Shown: positions 36,576 through 44,089 of the stretch, one piece after another
How the letters are laid out: each line of letters begins with the position of its first letter
Position numbering within the stretch: position 1 is the stretch's first letter
Assembly: GCF_001598235.1 (NCBI RefSeq)
Contig: NZ_BCYO01000010.1
Location: 62,001-126,000, forward strand
DNA length: 64,000 bases
From: Polaromonas jejuensis NBRC 106434
GTDB taxonomy: Bacteria > Pseudomonadota > Gammaproteobacteria > Burkholderiales > Burkholderiaceae_C
Direction: 5' to 3'
Program-made: the position numbers and the translations under genes
The notes under the pieces: generated by a model
The model's input: the letters and a program-made list of their open reading frames with translations, nothing else
What the model was told of the DNA's origin: nothing
The model's database searches: none

Positions 36576-37406
36576 ATGACTTCGCTCTCTCCCATGGGCG
36601 TGCCCGTCCACGCCCTCGTCACCGGTGCCACTGGCGGCATTGGCCGGGGCATTTGTTTTGCGCTGATAGCGCAGGCGCGTAAAGAGGGCGCCCGCATACA
36701 CATCAGCGCCGCCGCTTCACAGCCTGGCGAACGGCTGGACCAGCTGCTGGAAGCGTTGCGCGCCGCCGGTGCACAGGCCAGCGGCGTGGCGGGGGACATC
36801 ACCGATCCCGCTCAATGCACGGCCATGGTGGCGCAGGCCCAGCGCCATGGGGGCGACCTGACGGCCCTGATCTGCAACGCCGGCGCGTCCGGCCCCGGCC
36901 AATTGGCGAATCTGCCGGTGGCGCAATGGGACCAGACCTTCAACCTCAACACCCGCTCGGCCTGGTTGCTGGCCCAGGCGGCGCGTGAGCAACTGGCGCG
37001 CACAGGTGGCAGCATCACCGCCGTGGCCTCCATGTCGGGTTTGACGCCTCACCCGGGCTATGGTGCCTATTCGGCGGCCAAGGCCGCGCTCATCATGCTG
37101 TGCCGCCAATTGGCCCAGGAGTGGGCGGGCGACGGGATTCGGGTCAACACGGTTTGTCCCGGCATGACCCGCACGCCGCTGACCGAGCCGGTCTACCAGG
37201 ATGCCGCCACATTGGCCAGGCGCGAAGCGCTGGTGCCCTTGGGGCGTATCGGGCGGGCAGAAGACGTTGGCGCGGCGGTGGCCTATTTGAGCAGTGCCGC
37301 GGCGTCGTATGTGACGGGTCAGAACCTGGTGGTGGATGGTGGTATTTCAGACCACATGCTCACCTTGATCCCAGGCCGGCCGGGCAAGGCGCCTATCGAC
37401 CAATGA
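36576..37406 (+). CDS. SDR oxidoreductase
   Basis: This protein has 276 aa from the ATG at 36576, preceded by GAAGGAT. It has VTGATGGIGRGI (NAD loop), NAG in LICNAGASG, a Ser in VASMSGL, YSAAK and PGMTRTPLTEP, ending with VVDGGISDHMLTLIPGRPG. The tail is like that of the other island SDRs (compare SSMLMDMVPRPGYN at 16400). This supports a common substrate class for the SDRs. It is the last gene of the plus-strand island operon. Confidence 0.9.
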   Translation: MTSLSPMGVPVHALVTGATGGIGRGICFALIAQARKEGARIHISAAASQPGERLDQLLEALRAAGAQASGVAGDITDPAQCTAMVAQAQRHGGDLTALICNAGASGPGQLANLPVAQWDQTFNLNTRSAWLLAQAAREQLARTGGSITAVASMSGLTPHPGYGAYSAAKAALIMLCRQLAQEWAGDGIRVNTVCPGMTRTPLTEPVYQDAATLARREALVPLGRIGRAEDVGAAVAYLSSAAASYVTGQNLVVDGGISDHMLTLIPGRPGKAPIDQ

Positions 37407-37491
37407 GGGTGAACAGGCCCTAGTTAGTCGTTCAAAAAACTCGATAGACCCAGATTCCACGCGGGTTGGCAGGCGTTTCAGGATGTGGATA

Positions 37492-37530
37492 TTGCATGGT
37501 TTGAGGTCATCAAAGCCTCAAACCATGCAA
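37492..37530. repeat. 15-bp perfect inverted repeat
   Basis: TTGCATGGTTTGAGG (37492-37506) and CCTCAAACCATGCAA (37516-37530) are separated by a 9-base loop. There is no T-run. It lies after the last island gene and may act as an mRNA 3' end, a factor-dependent stop or a protein site. Confidence 0.7.
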
Positions 37531-37599
37531 ACTCATTGCAGATATCAAATCCCGCGTTTGCATAGACTGCACCTCTCAGGTGTTGCCGGGCGCCCGCTT

Positions 37600-37707
37600 T
37601 CGCGTTGGGCCGAAGCGATTCATCAGGTACTGCGTATGCCGCTGTTTGGATCGACCAACGGTGCGCCTCGCAACACCCTCGGACTCCAGGCCGAGTACGA
37701 GTTCTGA
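37600..37707 (+). pseudogene. Possible remnant of an outer-membrane beta-barrel protein C-terminus
   Basis: The last ~25 residues of the frame ending at 37707 (MPLFGSTNGAPRNTLGLQAEYEF) end in an alternating strand with terminal Phe, typical of outer-membrane proteins. No barrel is encoded upstream. It is probably the 3' end of a deleted gene. Apart from this and the inverted repeat at 37492, I see nothing in 37407-37710. Confidence 0.3.
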
Positions 37708-37710
37708 TTC

Positions 37711-37732
37711 CGTTCAGCTAGCGTTCACCTAG
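37711..37732 (+). promoter_or_regulatory. 11-bp tandem repeat, probable response-regulator box
   Basis: CGTTCAGCTAG (37711-37721) and CGTTCACCTAG (37722-37732) are in direct tandem. It ends 41 bp before the ATG at 37774. The same box occurs 41 bp before the ATG at 40657. Direct repeats with an 11-bp period fit OmpR/PhoP-type regulators; such a regulator is encoded between the two sites. Confidence 0.75.
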
Positions 37733-37773
37733 GCGCGGGCAAGATGTGCTCCATACCAACCGAAGGAGCCTCC

Positions 37774-38280
37774 ATGAAACGCCTTGCACTTGTCTGCATG
37801 CTTGCATCCGCAGTCGTCGGGCTTCACGCCGAAACCTATGTCGACAATGCCCGCGTTCGCAGCGTCGATCCGCAGTATGAAAGCGTGAGTGTTCCCCGTG
37901 AGGAGTGCAGCAGCCACTGGGTCAACGAGACCCGCCGTACCGGCGAACGCGAGTATGGCGGCGCCGTGGTCGGCGGCCTGGCGGGTGCCCTGCTGGGCAA
38001 CCAGGTCGGCAGAGGTCATGGCCGGGAAGCCGCCACGGCCCTGGGCGCGGTGGTGGGCGCCTTTGCCGGGGACCGCGTCGCGAACGGTGACCGATGGGGA
38101 CAGTACGAAGAGGTTCCACGAGAGGTGACCAGCTGCCGCACGGTGAGCGACGTGCAGACTCGCGTGGCCGGCTACCGGGTCAACTACGAGTACCGGGGCC
38201 AACAGTTCACCACGCTGATGCGCGAGAATCCTGGGCCGAACCTGCAAGTGCGGGTGTCGGTGGACCCTGTAGAACGGTAG
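37774..38280 (+). CDS. Glycine-zipper 2TM outer-membrane-type protein
   Basis: This protein has 168 aa from the ATG at 37774 (AAGGAGCC upstream). A signal peptide ends VVGLHA. The glycine zipper YGGAVVGGLAGALLGNQVGRGHGREAATALGAVVGAFAGDRV spans residues about 62-105. The C-terminal part is soluble, with two Cys in EECSSHW and TSCRTV. Proteins of this type are found in the outer membrane and are often stress-induced. The upstream tandem repeat shared with 40657 suggests control by the nearby two-component system. Confidence 0.88.
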   Translation: MKRLALVCMLASAVVGLHAETYVDNARVRSVDPQYESVSVPREECSSHWVNETRRTGEREYGGAVVGGLAGALLGNQVGRGHGREAATALGAVVGAFAGDRVANGDRWGQYEEVPREVTSCRTVSDVQTRVAGYRVNYEYRGQQFTTLMRENPGPNLQVRVSVDPVER

Positions 38281-38320
38281 TACGATGCCCGGATGGATTT
38301 TGACTCCTGCCCGTCGCACC

Positions 38321-38557
38321 ATGAACGCTCTTGTTAAGCCGGTCTGTGCCCTCCTGATCGTGTTGGCCACCCCCGCTTGGGCCGACCTCAGCCGGGACGA
38401 TGCCGCCGCCGCTGCACAACGCCTGAGCAGCGGCCGGGTGTTGTCGGTGGAGAAATCCGAGTCCGCACGCCGTCCGGTGTGGCGAGTGAAAGTCGTCACC
38501 GCGCAAGGTGAGGTCAGGGTGATCCTGATCGACGCCGCCAGCGGGCAAGCACTTTAG
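38321..38557 (+). CDS. PepSY-domain periplasmic protein
   Basis: This protein has 78 aa if it starts at the ATG at 38321, where a signal peptide begins (MNALVKPVCALLIVLATPAWA). An in-frame ATG at 38285, 5 bp after the previous stop, would add 12 residues. The mature part is one PepSY domain (DDAAAAAQRLSSGRVLSVEKSE, then VWRVKVVTAQGEVRVILIDAASG). Small PepSY proteins beside two-component systems are thought to act as periplasmic inhibitors or sensors. It lies just before the response regulator gene, so it may tune this system. Confidence 0.85.
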   Translation: MNALVKPVCALLIVLATPAWADLSRDDAAAAAQRLSSGRVLSVEKSESARRPVWRVKVVTAQGEVRVILIDAASGQAL

Positions 38558-38580
38558 GCTGACTGGCAGGGTCGGTCAGC

Positions 38581-39252
38581 ATGCGCTTGTTGTTAATCGA
38601 AGATGATGCGGCCCTGCGGCTCGGGTTGGCGCGCCAACTCGAGGCTGACGGGTACCGGGTCGACCAGGCCGCGGACGGCGAAGACGGCCTGTTCCAGGCG
38701 CGCGAGTACCCGGTGGATCTTGCCATCGTCGACTTGGGACTGCCCAAGTTGAGTGGCCTGACGGTCGTACAGCGTTTGCGCGCCGATGGCCGGGCGATAC
38801 CGATCCTGATCCTCACGGCGCGCGGCAGCTGGCAGGACAAGGTGGTGGGCCTGGAGTCTGGCGCGGACGACTATCTGGTCAAGCCATTTGAATACCCGGA
38901 GCTCGCCGCCCGCGTCAAGGCGTTGTTGCGGCGCTCGCTCAAAGCCACGTCGGATGTGCTGACGCTGGGGCCGATCGCCATCGATTTCTCTGCGCAGGTC
39001 GCCCGGCTCAATGGCGAGGTGATGGACTTGACCGCTTTTGAGTACCGCGTTCTCGAATATCTGGTGCGCGAACGGGCGCGGGTCGTGAGCAAGCAAGAGC
39101 TCTCCGATTACCTGTACCCGCACGATGAAGACCGGGACAGCAATGTGCTGGAGGTGCTGATAGGGCGGCTGCGCCGCAAGCTCGACCCGGACGGTACCTT
39201 GGCTCCGATTGAAACGCTGCGCGGGCGTGGGTACCGCTTCACGCTCGGATGA
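38581..39252 (+). CDS. OmpR/PhoP-family response regulator
   Basis: This 223-aa protein has a receiver domain (residues 1-115) with acidic EDD at 7-9, phosphoacceptor Asp 51 in AIVDLGLPK and Lys in YLVKPF. The C-terminal winged helix (about 125-220) includes LTAFEYRVLEYLVRERARVVSKQEL and GRLRRKLDP, ending RGRGYRF. Such proteins bind direct repeats as head-to-tail dimers, matching the boxes at 37711 and 40594. It overlaps the sensor gene by 4 bp. Confidence 0.94.
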   Translation: MRLLLIEDDAALRLGLARQLEADGYRVDQAADGEDGLFQAREYPVDLAIVDLGLPKLSGLTVVQRLRADGRAIPILILTARGSWQDKVVGLESGADDYLVKPFEYPELAARVKALLRRSLKATSDVLTLGPIAIDFSAQVARLNGEVMDLTAFEYRVLEYLVRERARVVSKQELSDYLYPHDEDRDSNVLEVLIGRLRRKLDPDGTLAPIETLRGRGYRFTLG

Positions 39253-40580
39253 GGTTCCACGACTCCATTCGTGCCCGCTTGGTCATTGGCGCCGCGCTGG
39301 TGCTGGTGGCATTCGTGGCTGGGGCTGGCCTGGCTGTGCAACGCGCCCATGCGGACAGCGTGCGTACGGCCCGCTTTGCCCAACTGCAGAGCACGGTCTA
39401 TCTGCTGTTGGCAGGGGCCGAACTCGACGCAGGTGGGGTGCTGGTCATGCCCGCGGCTTTCCCGGAGCCGCGTCTGTCGCTGCCGGGGTCCGGCCTGTAC
39501 GCGAACATCGTCAATGTTGCCCGGCGTGAAGAATGGCAATCAGCGTCCACCCTGGGCCTCAGCCCGCCATTTCAGCGCAGCGTGGCCGTCGGCCAGTGGC
39601 GCTACGACACGGTCAGTGGGGCAGGTCGCGCTTACCTGGCCGTAAGCTATGGCGTGAATTGGGCGGGTCGCACACAGGCCGCACCGCTGGTTCTTTCCGT
39701 CCTGGAGGACAAGGCGGAGTTCGATCGCGAGATCAGCGTCTTCGCGCGCACCTTGTGGACTTGGCTCGGCGGAGCCGCGCTGTTGCTGCTGCTGTCTCAA
39801 ACCGTTCTGCTGGGGTGGGGGCTGGCGCCGTTGAGGCGGGTGGCACATGAGATCCAGCGCATCGAGAGCGGAGAGCAAGCCGAAGTCGAGGGACGCTACC
39901 CCACGGAAATCGCGGCACTGACGGACAACCTCAACACCCTGATCAAGCAGGAGCGCGTGCGGCAAACGCGGTACAAGGAAGCATTGAGTTTCCTCGCCCA
40001 CAGCCTCAAGACGCCGCTGGCCGTGCTGCGCACCGCGCTCAATGTGCCAGCCCAGCTGCCCGCCACGGTGACCCAGCAGGTGGCGCGCATGGATGCCATC
40101 GTTCAGCACCAACTTGGCCGGGCGGCTGCCAGCGGCGCTGCTCGCTTTGCACCTTATCTGCCCCTGGCGCCGATACTGAATCGGATTCGCGAATCGCTGG
40201 GCAAGGTCTATGCCGACAAGGGCTTGGCCTTCACCGTCGAGTGCCCGCCTGAGCTGAATTGGCGGATCGACGAAGGCGACGCTTTTGAAATGCTGGGCAA
40301 CGTCATGGATAACGCGGCCAAGTGGGCAAGACACCGAATTGCCGTCAGCGTATGGCATGAAGCGGATCGATTGAACATCCGGGTGGAGGACGACGGCCCG
40401 GGATTCAGCGATATGCAATCGATATTGCAGCTTCATGTGCGCGCGGACGAACAAGTGCCCGGCCATGGCGTCGGCTTGGCGGTCGTCAATGATCTGGTGG
40501 CCAGCCACGAAGGGGAGTTGAACCTGTCCCGCTCGGACTTGGGCGGCGCACGACTTGACATTGTTTTGCCGGCGGCTTGA
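39249..40580 (+). CDS. Sensor histidine kinase, PhoQ-like
   Basis: This 443-aa protein has a membrane segment (residues about 11-32), a periplasmic domain of about 130 residues and a second membrane segment (about 170-192, ALLLLLSQTVLLGWGL). HAMP-like residues and the H-box FLAHSLKTPLAVL follow, the form found in PhoQ. The N-box is NVMDNAAKW, G1 is DDGPGF and G2 is GHGVGLAVV. All catalytic boxes are intact. The ATG overlaps the response-regulator stop. The signal is unknown; PhoQ relatives sense Mg, cationic peptides or envelope stress. Confidence 0.93.
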   Translation: MRFHDSIRARLVIGAALVLVAFVAGAGLAVQRAHADSVRTARFAQLQSTVYLLLAGAELDAGGVLVMPAAFPEPRLSLPGSGLYANIVNVARREEWQSASTLGLSPPFQRSVAVGQWRYDTVSGAGRAYLAVSYGVNWAGRTQAAPLVLSVLEDKAEFDREISVFARTLWTWLGGAALLLLLSQTVLLGWGLAPLRRVAHEIQRIESGEQAEVEGRYPTEIAALTDNLNTLIKQERVRQTRYKEALSFLAHSLKTPLAVLRTALNVPAQLPATVTQQVARMDAIVQHQLGRAAASGAARFAPYLPLAPILNRIRESLGKVYADKGLAFTVECPPELNWRIDEGDAFEMLGNVMDNAAKWARHRIAVSVWHEADRLNIRVEDDGPGFSDMQSILQLHVRADEQVPGHGVGLAVVNDLVASHEGELNLSRSDLGGARLDIVLPAA

Positions 40581-40593
40581 GCGACTTCGATTC

Positions 40594-40615
40594 TGTTCAG
40601 CTGGCGTTCATCCAT
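40594..40615 (+). promoter_or_regulatory. 11-bp tandem repeat, probable response-regulator box
   Basis: TGTTCAGCTGG (40594-40604) and CGTTCATCCAT (40605-40615) match the box at 37711-37732 in sequence and period. It ends 41 bp before the ATG at 40657. The sequence between box and start is also similar to the other site (both contain GCAAGATG and AAGGAGCC). Confidence 0.75.
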
Positions 40616-40656
40616 GGGGGCGCAAGATGCGATTCATGCCAACCCAAGGAGCCATC

Positions 40657-41028
40657 ATGAAACCTTCCATCTCTACCAAATTCGTCGCGGCAGCGGCACT
40701 GGCAGCTGCGGCTTTCGGCGCAACCTCGGCTGCGTACGCGCGAAGCGATGTGTATTTTTCTATCGGCGTGCAGGGTGCGCCCGTCTACGTGGAGCCGGCG
40801 CCCGTCTATGTGCAGCCGGCACCCGTCTATGTCCAGCCCCAGCCTGTGTATGTCCAGCCGCGTCCGGTGTACGTGCAGCCGCCGGTGTACGCCGCCCCCG
40901 CCGAGGTGTATGTGCGCCGTGGCCCGCCCGCATATGACGGCGCCTACGAAGATGAGCGGGCCTGGCGGCGTGCCGAATGGCGTCGTCGGTTCTGGAGGCA
41001 CCATCACCATGATTGGGACCGGGACTAA
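40657..41028 (+). CDS. Secreted protein with PVYVQP repeats
   Basis: This protein has 123 aa from the ATG at 40657 (AAGGAGCC upstream). The signal peptide ends GATSAAYA. The mature part has five to six tandem units of the form PVYVQP (residues about 40-80), then a basic, Trp/Arg/His-rich tail (RRAEWRRRFWRHHHHDW). Similar small proteins with PVY repeats are common in Burkholderiales envelopes, but I know no function. The promoter box shared with 37774 places it in the same predicted regulon. Confidence 0.82.
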   Translation: MKPSISTKFVAAAALAAAAFGATSAAYARSDVYFSIGVQGAPVYVEPAPVYVQPAPVYVQPQPVYVQPRPVYVQPPVYAAPAEVYVRRGPPAYDGAYEDERAWRRAEWRRRFWRHHHHDWDRD

Positions 41029-41390
41029 TCTCGCGGCCGCAATGGGGATTGACCAGGCAGCGCGCGCCGCGTCGGCTCGCCTGATCCGCTAAATAGCGAG
41101 GTCACTGGGGAGTAGGTGTCCTTCGATCCGGAGGAGGAGCATCAACATACTTGGCTTCACAGCCATGGTGCAAGCGGTTCCAAGCTTGGCAAGACCGCTG
41201 ACTACGCCGCCAGCTACCGTTCAGTTTGTTCTGCCATGAATGTTTATGGCGACAAAGGAGTAACTGCTAACTAGGTTGGGATCCCGCGTTTTGCGGGGTT
41301 GTTGGTGATCAAACCTTCGACTATCCACCTGAAGAACCGGCAGGAGGTTTGGTGTGTGCGAAAATACCAATTGTTGGGAAATTCAGCGTT
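41029..41390. other. Gene-free interval before tRNA-Arg
   Basis: I see no supported gene. A small hairpin (CCCGC 41283-41287, GCGGG 41293-41297) without T-run is present. The tRNA promoter must lie at the right end, but it is not distinct. Confidence 0.4.
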
Positions 41391-41466
41391 GCGGCTGTAG
41401 CTCAGTGGATAGAGTATTGGCCTCCGAAGCCAAGGGTCGTGGGTTCGATCCCCGCCAGCCGCACCA
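41391..41466 (+). tRNA. tRNA-Arg (anticodon CCG)
   Basis: The 76-nt sequence folds into a cloverleaf: acceptor GCGGCTG pairs with CAGCCGC, the D-loop region is TAGCTCAGTGGATAGAG, the anticodon stem is TTGGC/GCCAA with loop CTCCGAA (anticodon CCG, codon CGG), and the T-arm contains GGTTCGATCC. The 3' CCA is encoded. Confidence 0.97.
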
Positions 41467-41748
41467 GATAACGATTTCGTCCTAAAAGAGACGCTTGTGG
41501 AGTCCGGCAATTAGTGAGCGTTTGCGCAAGAAGTGCCGGAAATCTTAGTTGCGCACTAACTGCCGGAAGCGCTGATTTCTACTTCATTTGCTAACAGGCG
41601 AGCCGTATCTTTCGCCAGTTTGCTGACCAAACGCGCTTCGTTCCTACGGACAGATAAGCCGGATAGTCTTAACGCCTTGTGGACTGCCCTGCGAGTTAGC
41701 TTTTTAGCCCGACGTGTCATCTCTGCAACAAGTAAACCGATTTCTCTT

Positions 41749-42465
41749 CTAAGCGCTTCTTTCCGAAAGGCATCGCAACTCAGCCGGTCGGCTGTTGGAC
41801 TGTATGAAGAATGAGTCGTGCCAGTGACTGGGCATGCTGCTGGTGGCGCTCTCCCCGTATTCGGGGAAGTCGCTGGGTTTACGCATGCGGCGTTGCTGGA
41901 CCAGCGTTTGTTTCAGGCTGACGCGGGCGGCTGCCACGGCAGCGGCTTCCTCGCGCTTTGAATGCCGGCTTCTTTCAGCCACTTCGCCCAAGAATTCATT
42001 CCGAATTTCTACCGGGTTTGGCAGCCTGGACGGGTTGAGCACGATGTAGGCAATGCCGCATTCCGCCAGCAAATCTTCTTTCAGGGTTCTGGCCTTTTGG
42101 GAGAGTCCAAAAGACTTGGGCACATCGACACAGCCGACAACATGGCCATCCTCGTCACACACTGAAAATGTACAGGTGACGTTCTTGAGCAAGCCATACC
42201 AGTACAGGCCGGTTTCGCTGGCGTGGGGTCTGATGAAGCGGGTCACCGATATCTTGATCATCACATGGTGGTCGTCAAAAGTTTCCGACAGCCAGCGCCA
42301 AACCCGCAATTCTTCGCTGTTCACCAGTTCCCTCGCATGCAAGGGCCAGCGCCTTGGGATGCGTCGTTTTTGCCGGGCTACCCACCGCTGCCGCAACCAG
42401 TACAACACGCAGAACATCGCCATCAGAGGCAGTGCTGCCAGCAACCATCCCAAGTCTGTGTTCAT
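41749..42465 (-). CDS. Membrane-anchored DUF2726-like protein
   Basis: This protein has 238 aa from the ATG at 42465, where a membrane anchor starts (MNTDLGWLLAALPLMAMFCVLYWL); an upstream TTG at 42492 is possible. After the basic segment RQRWVARQKRRIPRRW comes a nuclease-like fold, with FDDHHVMIKISVTRFIRP, VTCTFSVCDEDGHVVGCVDVP and LLAECGIAYIVLNPSRLPNPVEIRNEF. The pattern fits DUF2726, related to very short patch repair-type endonucleases. The function is unknown. Upstream DNA is AT-rich with a palindrome at 42537-42555. It could belong to a foreign segment next to the tRNA gene. Confidence 0.7.
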   Translation of the reverse strand: MNTDLGWLLAALPLMAMFCVLYWLRQRWVARQKRRIPRRWPLHARELVNSEELRVWRWLSETFDDHHVMIKISVTRFIRPHASETGLYWYGLLKNVTCTFSVCDEDGHVVGCVDVPKSFGLSQKARTLKEDLLAECGIAYIVLNPSRLPNPVEIRNEFLGEVAERSRHSKREEAAAVAAARVSLKQTLVQQRRMRKPSDFPEYGESATSSMPSHWHDSFFIQSNSRPAELRCLSERSA

Positions 42466-42536
42466 GTTGCAACCCTGATTTGTTACCAACAATTACCAGA
42501 TACGCCGAATCTAGTTACTCTGGAATGGAAATAAGT

Positions 42537-42555
42537 ACACTTTTTTAAAAAGTGT
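42537..42555. promoter_or_regulatory. Palindrome ACACTTTTTTAAAAAGTGT in AT-rich DNA
   Basis: The 19-bp near-perfect palindrome lies 72 bp upstream of the DUF2726-like start, in the most AT-rich part of the window. It may be an operator or a site for a nucleoid protein. Confidence 0.4.
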
Positions 42556-43310
42556 TAACAAATTGTTCTGTTTTGAAGATTGCGTGATTTAGCTCACAAA
42601 AAGATCATTGCTGTGATTGCGACGACGGCGGTGTCGATTTACCAGATTTTTATACAGGTATAAAAATTCCGTGAAACCCGGCAGCCTTGATCGATCGATT
42701 CTAGGTGCCACTTGCCAGCAAGCCCATCCCCCAAATGGGGGATACGTTGTATGACAGCTCCCGAGTTCCAAGCATTGGCCGCGATTGTCAGCTTCTTGCC
42801 CAAGCGAAGGGCTGCTTTGGGTCTTGCCTTGGGTGCCTGCCAATTTTGGCGAAAGGCCGGTCTCAGTGGAGTTGAAAAACTCGGCCAGCAAGCCTGTTGC
42901 TAAATTTTGAGGGGCGCTCGACCCCTTGGCCGCGTCGCGATCGTCGATTCTGAGCGGGTTTGAGAGGTCGGCTTTTCGCCTCGCTCGACTTGCCGCAAGC
43001 ATGTTGAGCTTTTCAACAGAATAGGCCAACATCGGACATTCGCTGGAGACCATCCTCGTCTTCGCAAAAAACGTGCACGTGCAGAGGGGTGTGATCGAGA
43101 CCAGGAAACGCTGGTGGAGGCTGGCGCCTGCATGCACCAGCGTCCCGGCACACGCCACGTCCTGTTCGACTATTCGCCCGACATGGAATACCCGGAAATC
43201 GTTTCGCCCGGGGGATTTCAAGATGGTCGATGTGGCGCCGGTGTGCGAGGTCCCCGACCCGACGTCCTGGAGGTGACCGCCGTAGGATGGGCAGCAAGCT
43301 GCCCACGCGC
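42556..43310. other. Gene-poor interval of 755 bp
   Basis: An open frame of 210 codons on the minus strand (42589-43221) has no recognisable domain, no good ribosome site and an unusual composition, so I do not call it a gene. A GC palindrome, ATCCCCCAAATGGGGGAT (42726-42743), is present. The interval may be decayed DNA. Confidence 0.4.
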
Positions 43311-43967
43311 TCAGAACTCGGCATCCAGCTCATCAATCTCGTCCGGCTCCTGCTGGGCTTGGGCCACCCATTCCTGCATGGCGGGCAGGGCCATGATGCA
43401 CTGGCAATAGGCGGCACACACCGGGTCCAGCGCCACGTCATAGGTCAGGAAACGTGTCACCACCGGTGCGTACATCGCGTCGGCCATGCACGGCTGCTTG
43501 CCAAACAGGTAGGGACCGCCATAGGTCGCCAGGCACTCGCTCCAGATGGCCACAATGCGGTCGATGTCGCCTTGCGCCCGCGACCAGACTTTGAAGCCGG
43601 GAAAATGCGCCTTGATGTTCATCGGCAGGGCCGAACGCAGGGACGCAAAACCCGAGTGCATCTCGCCGCAAATCGCGCGGCAATGGGCGCGCGCCTTGGG
43701 ATCAGCCGGCAACAGGCCGGCTTTGGGTTTGATCTCGTTCAGATACTCGCCGATGGCCAGCGTGTCCCAGACCTTGATGTCGTTGTGCCTCAGCGCGGGC
43801 ACCAGAATCGATGGCGACAGCAGCAGGATCTCGGCCCGCATGGCGGGGTCGTCGGGCGACACGAATTCCTCGGTGAATTCAAGTCGGGCCAGCTTGGCCA
43901 GCAGCCAACCGCGCAGTGACCAGGAACCGTAGTTTTTGCTGCTGATGGTGAGAACGGCATTTGCCAC
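43311..43967 (-). CDS. Glutathione S-transferase family protein
   Basis: This protein has 218 aa if it starts at the GTG at 43967, preceded by AGGAGGTC; no ATG is suitably placed. The N-terminal thioredoxin-like domain reads LTISSKNYGSWSLRGWLLAKLARL, with Ser/Tyr near the usual GSH-activating position, then SPSILVPAL (cis-Pro) and VWDTLAIGEYLNE. The C-terminal helical domain includes RAICGEMHSGFASLRSALPMNI. This matches the bacterial GST group that conjugates or reduces electrophiles with glutathione. It is divergent from the PHA depolymerase gene. Confidence 0.9.
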   Translation of the reverse strand: MANAVLTISSKNYGSWSLRGWLLAKLARLEFTEEFVSPDDPAMRAEILLLSPSILVPALRHNDIKVWDTLAIGEYLNEIKPKAGLLPADPKARAHCRAICGEMHSGFASLRSALPMNIKAHFPGFKVWSRAQGDIDRIVAIWSECLATYGGPYLFGKQPCMADAMYAPVVTRFLTYDVALDPVCAAYCQCIMALPAMQEWVAQAQQEPDEIDELDAEF

Positions 43968-44089
43968 GATGCTGACCTCCTGAAACCTTGGCAAGGGCTG
44001 CAACGGGCATCCACGGTCCCATTGAACCAACGCCGCAAGAAATGTATCAACGCGTATATATAGTGGCCTGTAACTTGCTTGTCAATGTC

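Noticed and set aside
41391..41466. tRNA-Arg as an active integration site of a genomic island
   Set aside because: No integrase gene and no second copy of the tRNA 3' end were found within the window.
42589..43221. 210-codon minus-strand frame in a gene-poor interval
   Set aside because: No recognisable domain, no ribosome site, odd composition. Kept as intergenic.
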